Part shown: one piece after another, positions 1-4,438 of the stretch | How the letters are laid out: each line of letters starts with the position of its first letter | Numbering within the stretch: the stretch's first letter is position 1 | Assembly: GCA_051009035.1 (NCBI GenBank) | Contig: JBPCWY010000014.1 | Coordinates: 1 to 10,191 of the forward strand | DNA: 10,191 nt | DNA from: Persebacter sp051009035 | GTDB lineage: Bacteria > Pseudomonadota > Gammaproteobacteria > Tethybacterales > Persebacteraceae | Direction: 5' to 3' | Notes under the pieces: model-generated | Databases searched by the model: none | The model's input: the letters and a program-made list of their open reading frames with translations, nothing else | Told to the model about the DNA's origin: nothing | Made by a program: the position numbers and the translations under genes

Positions 1-135
1 ACGCCGTGGAACATTTATCTATTTCTCGCCGGATTAATCGGCTGGTTCGCCGTAGGCGTTTTATGGAAAGACAAAGCAATCATGCTAATCCACGCAGTAG
101 CCCTCGCCGCATTACTGGCGGGCATGGCTTCGTAA
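1..135 (+). CDS. C-terminal end of a small two-helix membrane protein (partial)
   Basis: An open frame enters from the left edge and ends at TAA 133-135, giving the last 44 residues of a protein whose start lies outside the window. The piece is almost entirely two hydrophobic segments, roughly residues 5-22 (IYLFLAGLIGWFAVGVLW) and 28-44 (MLIHAVALAALLAGMAS), joined by a short charged turn WKDKA. This is the layout of a small inner-membrane protein. The pattern PWNIY, then GW, LWKD and an IH in the second helix resembles small hypothetical membrane proteins of proteobacteria, but I cannot name a domain with confidence. Terminator-like hairpins follow directly, so it is probably the last gene of its unit. 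The function is unknown. Confidence 0.6.
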   Translation, partial: TPWNIYLFLAGLIGWFAVGVLWKDKAIMLIHAVALAALLAGMAS

Positions 136-140
136 GCGTT

Positions 141-163
141 AAAACTGCGCCGCGGTTTTTTCG
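141..163 (+). terminator. Hairpin after the partial membrane gene, possibly bidirectional
   Basis: Arms aaaactgc and gcggtttt (one T·G wobble) enclose a 3-nt loop, and the 3' arm runs into six T residues. It starts 5 bases after the stop of the upstream membrane gene. Because the arms themselves are A/T-rich at the base, the minus strand also shows a short T run, so it could serve the convergent thiE unit as well. Confidence 0.5.
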
Positions 164-170
164 GATGCGC

Positions 171-192
171 AACCGCGAGGGCGGTTTTTTTT
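171..192 (+). terminator. Second intrinsic terminator in tandem
   Basis: The perfect 6-bp stem aaccgc/gcggtt with loop gagg is followed by a run of eight T residues including the end of the stem. It lies downstream of the first hairpin and about 30 bases before the end of the convergent thiE gene. This is a typical rho-independent terminator for rightward transcription, and the pair would isolate the upstream membrane gene from thiE. Confidence 0.6.
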
Positions 193-223
193 CGCCGGAC
201 GATGCCGAAACCGGCGGATTTGA

Positions 224-934
224 TTAAATGATTTGCGCGGCGATTATTTGGAGGGCGGCTTGTGTTATGTTTTTGGCGTTGAAGATGCCGGCGCATGACG
301 CCGCCATGTCCGCTCCGGCGGCGAATGCTTTTTTTGCGTTTTGCGGGTTAATGCCGCCGATTGCCGCGAGCGGTAAATTGCATTCTTTTTTTGCGGCGGT
401 AATGATTGTCAGCGGACAGCGCGCCGCTTCCGGTTTTGTCGGAGAAAGAAATACCGCGCCAAACGCGCAATAATCCGCGCCCGCCGCCGCCGCCGCATGC
501 ATCCGCGTTATGCTTTTTCCGCAGGAGATACCGATGATTATTTTTGGTCCGGCAATGCGCCGCGCGTTTGCGATGCTTTCGTCTTTCGCGCCCAAGTGGA
601 CGCCGTCCGCGCATGTTTCCGCCGCCAATGCGGGGGAATCGTTGATGATGAAAAGCGCGCCGTGTTTGCGGCATAATTCTTTTAATTGCCAAGCGCGCCG
701 TTTTTTAATTTCCGCATCTTCGGATTTGTCGCGGTATTGCAAAACCGCCGCGCCGCCGGCAAGCGCCGCATCGCATTTTTTAAGCCATGCCGTTTCACTT
801 AATTGCCGCAATTCGGAATCGTTTAACGCCGCGGAATTTAATTGCGCGTTATTGAATGCCGCGCCGTTTTCCGGCACGGGCGAAATAAGATACAAACCGC
901 GAAGCGGGGGCGGAAATTGTTCGTTTTGGCGCAT
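224..934 (-). CDS. thiE: Thiamine-phosphate synthase ThiE, with a pentapeptide-like insert near the N-terminus
   Basis: ThiE is a cytosolic TIM-barrel enzyme that joins HMP pyrophosphate and the thiazole phosphate to make thiamine phosphate. Family motifs appear in order over 236 residues: GLYLIS (13-18), VLQYRDK (64-70, pyrimidine/pyrophosphate site), FIINDS (95-100), DGVHLG (110-115), D118, IIGISC (133-138), GADYCAFGAVFLSPTKP (152-168, phosphate binding), AIGGIN (191-196) and a final GADMAASCAGIF segment. Family members are usually about 210 residues. The extra length is residues 25-44, four five-residue units of the type A-x-(L/F)-N-x lying between the first strand and the YRDK strand. Start ATG 932-934 has no clear Shine-Dalgarno and lies 6 bases after the stop of a small upstream ORF, suggesting translational coupling. 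No TPP riboswitch was recognised upstream. The second Asp of the usual INDD motif is Ser here. Confidence 0.93.
   Translation of the reverse strand: MRQNEQFPPPLRGLYLISPVPENGAAFNNAQLNSAALNDSELRQLSETAWLKKCDAALAGGAAVLQYRDKSEDAEIKKRRAWQLKELCRKHGALFIINDSPALAAETCADGVHLGAKDESIANARRIAGPKIIIGISCGKSITRMHAAAAAGADYCAFGAVFLSPTKPEAARCPLTIITAAKKECNLPLAAIGGINPQNAKKAFAAGADMAASCAGIFNAKNITQAALQIIAAQII
803..862 (-). repeat. Four in-frame 15-bp units in thiE encoding pentapeptide-like repeats
   Basis: Read on the minus strand, four consecutive 15-nt units begin GCGGCATTC, GCGCAATTA, GCGGCGTTA and TCCGAATTG and encode AAFNN, AQLNS, AALND and SELRQ. The five-residue period with L or F at the third place resembles the pentapeptide-repeat signature A(D/N)LXX. 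The insert accounts for nearly all of the excess length of this ThiE over ordinary members. That this is a true pentapeptide-repeat coil is inference; four units would make only about one turn. Confidence 0.6.
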
Positions 935-940
935 GACAAT

Positions 941-1105
941 TTACGGGTGCATCCAAACATTGCGCGGCGTAAAATTTTCGCCGCGTTTTGGGCGCAAAAA
1001 AACTTTGCCGCGCCGCGATAATTCGCCCGCCGCGCAAACGCCGCGGGTTGCGCCGATTAAAACTAAAACGGCGCTTGTGCGGGGCGCGGTGTTTTTTTGG
1101 CGCAT
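941..1105 (-). CDS. Candidate 54-residue small protein upstream of thiE
   Basis: On the minus strand an ATG at 1103-1105 opens a 54-codon frame ending at TAA 941-943, just 6 bases before the thiE start. The product is basic (many Arg/Lys) with a short hydrophobic stretch SAVLVLIGATRG near residues 11-22 and a C-terminus ending NVWMHP. Codons match the genome style (CGC, GCG, GGC, AAA, TTT, TTA). There is no Shine-Dalgarno; instead a TATAAT ends 6 bases before the ATG, so a transcript would start at or next to the initiation codon (leaderless). I recognise no family. It could be a real small gene, a leader peptide coupled to thiE, or untranslated 5' sequence of thiE. Coding status is uncertain. 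Confidence 0.35.
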   Translation of the reverse strand: MRQKNTAPRTSAVLVLIGATRGVCAAGELSRRGKVFLRPKRGENFTPRNVWMHP

Positions 1106-1111
1106 TGTGTT

Positions 1112-1119
1112 ATTATACT
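1112..1119. promoter_or_regulatory. Overlapping divergent -10 elements for thiE unit (-) and qorA (+)
   Basis: The plus-strand run 1111-1120 contains TATACT (1114-1119) as a -10 for qorA, with a start expected near 1126 and a leader of about 25 bases. Its complement contains a perfect TATAAT (1117 down to 1112) for the leftward unit. The two hexamers share four bases, the geometry of symmetric bidirectional promoters. No good -35 hexamer is visible at 16-18 bases in either direction, so strength is uncertain and an activator could be involved. Confidence 0.5.
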
Positions 1120-1150
1120 TAAAACATTGCCCGCGCGGAGAAAGGAAAGT

Positions 1151-2125
1151 ATGGACGCGACTGCGATTCGCATTTACGAAACCGGCGGCGCCGATGTGTT
1201 GCGCCGCGAAAAAACCGCGTTGCCGCCGCCCGGCAACGGCGAAATTTTAATTAAAACGCGCGCGGTCGGGGTGAATTATATTGATATCTACCACCGCACG
1301 GGTTTGTATCCGGTCGCGTTGCCCGCGACTTTGGGGTTGGAATGCGCGGGGACGGTGGAAGCGGTCGGGGACGGCGTTTCGGGCGTTGCGCTTGGGGCGC
1401 GGGTCGGGTGTTGCGTTGGCGGGTTGGGGGCTTACGCCGATTACCGCCTGCTGAAAGCGGATGCGGCGATTCCGCTTCCCGATGATGTTTCGTTTGAACA
1501 GGCGGCGGCGGTGTTGTTGAAAGGTATGACGGCGGAATATTTAATTCGGCGCGCTTGCCCGGTGCGCGCGGGGGATACGATTTTATGGCACGCCGCCGCC
1601 GGGGGAGTCGGATTGCTCGCCTGCCAGTGGTTGAAACAGCTGGATGTGGAAGTGATTGGGACGGCGGGGACGCCGGAAAAAGCCGAACTCGCTAAAGCGC
1701 ACGGGTGCGCGCATGTGATTTTATACGGCAAAGAAGATGTCGCGGCGCGGGTGCGCGAAATCACCAACGGCGCGGGCGTGCCGGCGGCGTTTGATTCTGT
1801 GGGGGCGGCGACTTTTCAATCCACGCTCAAATCGCTCGCGCCGCGCGGGATGTTTGTTTCGTTTGGCAACGCTTCCGGAGCCGTGCCGCCGTTTGCGCCG
1901 TCTTTGCTGGCGGAAAACGGTTCGCTGTTTTTTACCCGCCCGACTCTGGCGGCGTATTGCGCGCCGCCGGACGACATGCGCGCCTCGGCGGACGCTTTGT
2001 TTTTTGCGATGCGCGCCGGATTGCGCCCGGTCATCGGACAAACGCTCCCCCTCGCCGAAGCCGCCGCCGCGCACCGCGCATTAGAATCGCGGCAAACTAC
2101 CGGGGCGACGGTGCTGCTCCCGTAA
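1151..2125 (+). CDS. qorA: NADPH:quinone oxidoreductase, QorA type (zeta-crystallin family MDR)
   Basis: This 324-residue cytosolic medium-chain dehydrogenase/reductase lacks zinc ligands and is expected to reduce quinones with NADPH, making semiquinone or hydroquinone. It aligns along its whole length with Escherichia coli QorA (about 327 residues). Landmarks are NYIDIYHRTGLYP in the catalytic domain, GLECAGTVEAVGDGV, FEQAAAVLLKGMTAEYLIRR, the nucleotide-binding HAAAGGVGLLACQW (from residue 147), FDSVG, GMFVSFGNASGAV, LFFTRP and the C-terminal ALESRQTTGATVLLP. Start ATG 1151 is chosen because GGAGAAAGGAAAG lies directly upstream; the frame stays open further upstream to 1097 but that extension has no conservation and overlaps the promoter. 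It is transcribed divergently from the thiE unit. A weak hairpin and T run follow the stop codon. Confidence 0.93.
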   Translation: MDATAIRIYETGGADVLRREKTALPPPGNGEILIKTRAVGVNYIDIYHRTGLYPVALPATLGLECAGTVEAVGDGVSGVALGARVGCCVGGLGAYADYRLLKADAAIPLPDDVSFEQAAAVLLKGMTAEYLIRRACPVRAGDTILWHAAAGGVGLLACQWLKQLDVEVIGTAGTPEKAELAKAHGCAHVILYGKEDVAARVREITNGAGVPAAFDSVGAATFQSTLKSLAPRGMFVSFGNASGAVPPFAPSLLAENGSLFFTRPTLAAYCAPPDDMRASADALFFAMRAGLRPVIGQTLPLAEAAAAHRALESRQTTGATVLLP

Positions 2126-2136
2126 ATCTTTTTTTT
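2101..2136 (+). terminator. Weak terminator at the end of qorA
   Basis: The last codons of qorA can form CGGGG/CTCCCG (one G·T pair) around a roughly 11-base loop, and a run of eight T residues sits at 2129-2136, six bases past the stem. The spacing between stem and T run is longer than ideal, so termination may be partial and some read-through into tpiA is possible. Confidence 0.35.
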
Positions 2137-2172
2137 ACAAATGGCGACAAAAACCGGAAAATTAGTTAAAGC

Positions 2173-2193
2173 GGCATGCCGGATTAGCATGCC
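2173..2193. other. Perfect 7-bp inverted repeat in the qorA-tpiA intergenic region
   Basis: GGCATGC and GCATGCC flank a 7-base spacer CGGATTA. Each arm contains the palindrome GCATGC. It lies in the 212-base stretch between qorA and tpiA, which otherwise holds no convincing gene. There is no T run after it, so it is not a terminator; it could be a protein-binding operator or an RNA hairpin. No regulator can be assigned. Confidence 0.4.
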
Positions 2194-2250
2194 CCGCAAC
2201 ACTCCGCCCGCGGCGGGATTGGCGCGCGCCGCGGGTGATGCGCCGATGCG

Positions 2251-2295
2251 GGCGGGATGTTTGACGGCGGAATATTTGGCGGCGAGATATTTAAC
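2251..2295 (+). repeat. Three tandem 15-bp repeats upstream of tpiA
   Basis: Units at 2251, 2266 and 2281 read GGCGGGATGTTTGAC, GGCGGAATATTTGGC and GGCGAGATATTTAAC, consensus GGCGGRATATTTGAC, with no spacer. The following 15 bases have largely diverged. In one + frame they encode five-residue units (AGCLT, AEYLA, ARYLT). That frame (ATG 2141 to 2341) has no ribosome binding site and runs over the tpiA start, so I do not call it a gene. The repeat may be a decayed piece of a pentapeptide-type coding repeat or a repeated binding site. Confidence 0.6.
2261..2291 (+). promoter_or_regulatory. Possible sigma-70 promoter for tpiA-secG-tRNA-Leu
   Basis: TTGACG (2261-2266, five of six matches to the -35 consensus) and GATATT (2286-2291, four of six to -10) are separated by 19 bases. 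The start would be near 2298, giving a leader of about 40 bases before the tpiA GTG. Both hexamers lie within the 15-bp repeats. The spacing is long, so this is only a candidate. Confidence 0.3.
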
Positions 2296-2337
2296 GGGAA
2301 ATTGTGCCGTTGGCAATGATTTTTTCGGAACCCGGCG

Positions 2338-3057
2338 GTGAAAAAACTTTTTGCGGCAAATTGGAAAATGCACGGCGATTTGAACGCCGTTGCGGAGTGG
2401 GCGGCGCGGTTTTCGCCGCCGCCCGCGTGCGATGTCGTATTTTGCCCGCCTTTTCCCTATTTGGCGGCGGCGCGCGCGGCGTTGCCAAAATCGGTGGCGG
2501 TTGGCGCGCAAACGCTGTTTGGCGGCGCGCGGGAAGGGGCGCATACCGGCGAAGTATCGGCGCGGATGTTGGCGGATATTGGATGCCGCTACGCGCTGGT
2601 CGGGCATTCGGAAAGACGGGCGGCGGGCGAGAGCAGCGCGGATTGCGCCGCCCAAATCGCCGCCGCCGCCGCCGCCGGGCTGTCGCCGATTTTATGCGTT
2701 GGCGAAACGGAGGCGCAACGGGAGCGCGCCGATGAAACCGTTGCGCGGCAGTTGCGCGCGCTGAAAACCCTGCCGCCGGGCGCGCCGTGCGCCGTTGCTT
2801 ACGAGCCGGTGTGGGCGATTGGGAGCGGCAAAACGCCGTCCGCCGAAGACCTCGCGCGGCGGCGGGCGGCGATTCGCCAATGGTTAATTTCGCAAAAAGG
2901 GGCGGTTGGCGGTAAAATACGCATATTGTATGGAGGCAGCATCAAAGCGGAAAACGCCGATTTGCTGGACCGCGCCGGAATGGACGGCGGTTTGGCAGGG
3001 GGCGCGTCTTTGGATGCCGCCGTTTTTTTGCGGATTTGCCGCACAAGCGCGGGGTAG
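2338..3057 (+). CDS. tpiA: Triose-phosphate isomerase TpiA
   Basis: TpiA interconverts dihydroxyacetone phosphate and glyceraldehyde 3-phosphate in glycolysis and gluconeogenesis in the cytosol. The 239-residue frame has all the family landmarks: AANWKMHG with catalytic Lys10, GAQT (56-59), GHSERR (89-94) with electrophile His90, CVGET (120-124), AYEPVWAIGSGKTP (154-167) with catalytic base Glu156 and phosphate-gripping loop 6, LYGGSIKAENA, and a late GGLAGGASLDA. It is slightly shorter than the usual 250 or so residues. The start is GTG 2338, placed by the conserved KKLFAANWKM beginning; a GGAA at 2328-2331 serves as a modest ribosome binding site. Helix residues after the His loop are replaced by a long Ala run encoded by GCC repeats (near 2660-2680). 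It ends at TAG 3055-3057, three bases before the secG ATG. Confidence 0.96.
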   Translation: MKKLFAANWKMHGDLNAVAEWAARFSPPPACDVVFCPPFPYLAAARAALPKSVAVGAQTLFGGAREGAHTGEVSARMLADIGCRYALVGHSERRAAGESSADCAAQIAAAAAAGLSPILCVGETEAQRERADETVARQLRALKTLPPGAPCAVAYEPVWAIGSGKTPSAEDLARRRAAIRQWLISQKGAVGGKIRILYGGSIKAENADLLDRAGMDGGLAGGASLDAAVFLRICRTSAG

Positions 3058-3060
3058 TTG

Positions 3061-3426
3061 ATGAAAATATTTTTGCTGTCCATAACGGTGATTTCATCCC
3101 TGTTGATGGTGGGCGCGATTTTGCTGCAACAAGGCAAAGGCGCGGGGCTGGGCTCGTCTTTTGGCGGCGGCGCGCGGGGCGGGTTGTATGAAGCGCCGGG
3201 CAAGGCGAATTTTCTCACCCGCACGACTTCGTTTTTGGCGACGATTTTTTTGGCGTCATCGCTGGCGTTGAGTTTATATTTGGGAAGCGGCGGCGGCGTG
3301 CTGGAAGAATTGCGGCGGGACAGCGGCGTGCTGGAAGAGTTGCAGCGCGACCCGGAAACGCCCCAAGATTCGCTGCCCGCAGAGCCCGCGCCGCCGCCGG
3401 AAGCGGCGGAGGAAATACCGGAATGA
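3061..3426 (+). CDS. secG: Protein-export membrane protein SecG
   Basis: SecG is the small subunit of the SecYEG translocon and helps SecA-driven export across the inner membrane. The 121-residue product has the typical architecture: a first membrane helix (about 3-21), the conserved cytoplasmic loop QQGKGAGLGSSFGGG (about 23-37), a region ending NFLTRTT, a second helix (about 52-75) and a variable tail. The tail is proline- and glutamate-rich and contains a 10-residue tandem duplication, VLEELRRDSG (80-89) then VLEELQRDPE (90-99). ATG 3061 is preferred over TTG 3058, with GGGG at 3051-3054 as ribosome binding site inside the end of tpiA; the two genes are surely co-transcribed. The tRNA-Leu gene begins 18 bases after its stop codon. 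Confidence 0.93.
   Translation: MKIFLLSITVISSLLMVGAILLQQGKGAGLGSSFGGGARGGLYEAPGKANFLTRTTSFLATIFLASSLALSLYLGSGGGVLEELRRDSGVLEELQRDPETPQDSLPAEPAPPPEAAEEIPE
3298..3357 (+). repeat. 30-bp tandem duplication in the secG tail
   Basis: Positions 3298-3327 and 3328-3357 are adjacent 30-bp copies, both starting gtgctggaaga, that encode VLEELRRDSG and VLEELQRDPE. They differ at a few bases and keep the reading frame. The duplication lies in the variable, probably unstructured C-terminal tail, so it is unlikely to disturb translocation. It is a likely hotspot for copy-number change by slippage. Confidence 0.75.
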
Positions 3427-3444
3427 CATTTCATGCGCTGGCAT

Positions 3445-3528
3445 GCCGATGTGGTGGAATTGGTAGACACGCTGTCTTGAGGGGGCAGTGGAGGTTTCTC
3501 CGTGCCAGTTCGAGTCTGGCCATCGGCA
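3445..3528 (+). tRNA. tRNA-Leu with anticodon GAG
   Basis: A class II cloverleaf is visible. The acceptor arm GCCGATG pairs with CATCGGC (3521-3527) and the discriminator is A at 3528. The D region is GTGGAATTGGTAGACAC. The anticodon stem CTGTC/GGCAG holds the loop TTGAGGG with anticodon GAG, reading CUC and CUU. A long variable arm GGAG-GTTT-CTCC follows, and then the T arm GCCAG-TTCGAGT-CTGGC. It is very close to E. coli leuU. The genome continues CCG rather than CCA, so the last A of the tail must be added by the CCA-adding enzyme. Its place after secG is conserved in many proteobacteria, and it is probably processed from the tpiA-secG transcript. Confidence 0.97.
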
Positions 3529-3574
3529 CCGGTTTGCGGCGTTTGGTTTTAATGGCGATACCGCAAAACGAGGT

Positions 3575-3602
3575 AAACGCGGTTGTTGCAACGGCGTTTT
3601 TT
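3575..3602 (+). terminator. Intrinsic terminator after tRNA-Leu, before the nuo operon
   Basis: AAACGC pairs with GCGTTT and GTTG with CAAC around loop TTG, with one G·G mismatch between the two stem parts; six T residues end the structure (3597-3602). It lies about 45 bases past the tRNA and 30 before the first gene of the nuo operon. It should end the tpiA-secG-tRNA transcript, which implies either a separate promoter for the nuo genes or partial read-through. No convincing promoter is seen between it and 3633. Confidence 0.65.
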
Positions 3603-3632
3603 GCGCCCGTTTTTGCGGCGGAGGCGGCGTAA

Positions 3633-3815
3633 ATGCGGTTTAGTTTATGTTGTTTAACGGCGGCGGGATGCGCGGGAGCGGGGGCGTTATTGCGCGGTTT
3701 TATTTTTGGCGCGCGCAACGGCGACCCGGAATATTACTTACTTCTCGGCGCGGGCATATCGGGATTATGCGCGGCGGCGGCGTTGTGGAAAATCAGCGGG
3801 GGCGGGCATGTTTGA
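3633..3815 (+). CDS. Small two-helix membrane protein leading the nuo operon
   Basis: This 60-residue product is not recognised. It has two hydrophobic segments, about residues 3-25 (rich in Ala, Gly, Leu and Cys) and about 35-53 (YYLLLGAGISGLCAAAALW), joined by the polar turn ARNGDPE. It would sit in the inner membrane as a hairpin. The start ATG 3633 has a very good GGAGG at 3620-3624 with 8 bases spacing, which supports real translation. Its stop (TGA 3813-3815) overlaps the start of the next gene (ATG 3808), so the two are translationally coupled. The position directly before nuoA suggests co-expression with complex I; a role there is inference only. No signal peptidase or lipobox site is seen. 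Confidence 0.6.
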   Translation: MRFSLCCLTAAGCAGAGALLRGFIFGARNGDPEYYLLLGAGISGLCAAAALWKISGGGHV

Positions 3816-4083
3816 TACGATGAAAATTATGGACACATTGTGCGCCGCCGGATTTGGCGAAAAACAAGCGCGGGCGTTGGTTGGCGTGATGCAAATTACG
3901 CGCGGCGAAATTAATCCCGGCGTTAAAGACAGGGTATTGGATACGGCAAAAATTCGGGATATTTTGTTGGCGGCGGGTTTTGGCGAAAAACAAGCGCGCG
4001 CGGTTATCGGGTTGCAAAAAGCGGCGCGGGAAAAAATTATCGCGGACAAAACCGCGCGGGCGGGCGGGGCGTATTATGCTTGA
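3808..4083 (+). CDS. Small protein of two tandem DUF1640/CCDC90-type head motifs
   Basis: The 91-residue product consists of two copies of one motif. Copy 1 (2-29) begins FDTMKIMDTLCAAGFGEKQA and copy 2 (44-71) begins LDTAKIRDILLAAGFGEKQA, offset by 42 residues (126 bp). The form (F)DTxK-xxxL-xAAGF-xEKQA-xA matches the N-terminal head of the DUF1640/CCDC90 family, which includes mitochondrial MCUR1. Normal bacterial members follow the head with a long coiled coil and a C-terminal membrane anchor; both are missing here. The start is ATG 3808 (MFDTMK), overlapping the upstream gene by 8 bases; ATG 3820 is possible but would cut the first motif. The end overlaps the nuoA start by 8 bases. It is expected to be a soluble helical adaptor; any contact with complex I is inference. 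Confidence 0.7.
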   Translation: MFDTMKIMDTLCAAGFGEKQARALVGVMQITRGEINPGVKDRVLDTAKIRDILLAAGFGEKQARAVIGLQKAAREKIIADKTARAGGAYYA

Positions 4084-4438
4084 AGAATATTTTTCCGTTT
4101 TGGTTTTTATCGGCGTGGCGATGTTTATCGGGGTCGCGCCCGTGATGCTCGGGATGGTTCTCGGGCCGCGCCGTCCCGACCCGCACAAAAACTCGCCTTA
4201 CGAATGCGGCTTTGAAGCGTTTGAAGACGCGCGCATGAAATTTGATGTGCGCTATTATCTCGTGGCGATTTTGTTTATTTTGTTTGATTTGGAAATCGCC
4301 TTTTTATTGCCGTGGGCGATTATGCTAAAAGGCGGAACTCTCGGCGCGGTCGGCTTTTGGAGCGTCATGCTGTTTTTGTTTATTTTGGTCGTCGGATTCG
4401 TCTACGAATGGAAAAAGGGGGCGATGGAATGGGATTGA
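4076..4438 (+). CDS. nuoA: NADH-quinone oxidoreductase subunit A (NuoA)
   Basis: NuoA is a three-helix membrane subunit of respiratory complex I (counterpart of mitochondrial ND3), located at the junction of the arm and membrane parts close to the quinone channel. The 120-residue protein shows helix 1 (about 8-30), the conserved loop PDPHKNSPYECGFEAF with Cys44 (the ND3 loop cysteine), then RMKFDVRYYLVAILFILFDLEIAFLLPW with acidic Asp71 and Glu73 in helix 2, and helix 3 ending VGFVYEWKKGAMEWD. The length and motifs are standard. Start ATG 4076 lies inside the end of the preceding gene and the stop TGA 4436-4438 overlaps the next gene by 10 bases, so it sits in a chain of coupled genes. Confidence 0.96.
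   Translation: MLEEYFSVLVFIGVAMFIGVAPVMLGMVLGPRRPDPHKNSPYECGFEAFEDARMKFDVRYYLVAILFILFDLEIAFLLPWAIMLKGGTLGAVGFWSVMLFLFILVVGFVYEWKKGAMEWD

Noticed and set aside
935..1110. TPP riboswitch upstream of thiE
   Set aside because: No thi-box core elements such as CUGAGA were found in the leader region on the minus strand, and the space is short.
1097..1150. Longer N-terminus for the quinone oxidoreductase
   Set aside because: It would start within the promoter block and lacks a ribosome binding site, whereas ATG 1151 has a strong one and gives the family length.
510..1250. Open frame of 246 codons on the + strand
   Set aside because: It lies antisense to thiE and then runs out of frame into the start of qorA. 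Both of those have full family motifs. No ribosome binding site or recognisable domain is seen.
2141..2341. Open frame of 66 codons on the + strand upstream of tpiA
   Set aside because: No ribosome binding site precedes ATG 2141 (it follows a T run), it overlaps the tpiA start, and its only notable content is the 15-bp repeats, which are reported as repeats instead.
1816..2655. Open frame of 279 codons on the - strand
   Set aside because: It is antisense to the end of qorA and the first half of tpiA; the product is Arg/Ala-rich low-complexity sequence, typical of a shadow frame in GC-rich DNA.
2658..2680. GCC trinucleotide run in tpiA as a possible frameshift site
   Set aside because: The reading frame continues correctly into the CVGET and AYEPVW motifs, so the run simply encodes alanines in a helix.
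3423..3632. Open frame running through tRNA-Leu
   Set aside because: Most of it is the tRNA gene and the terminator; the apparent product has no independent support.
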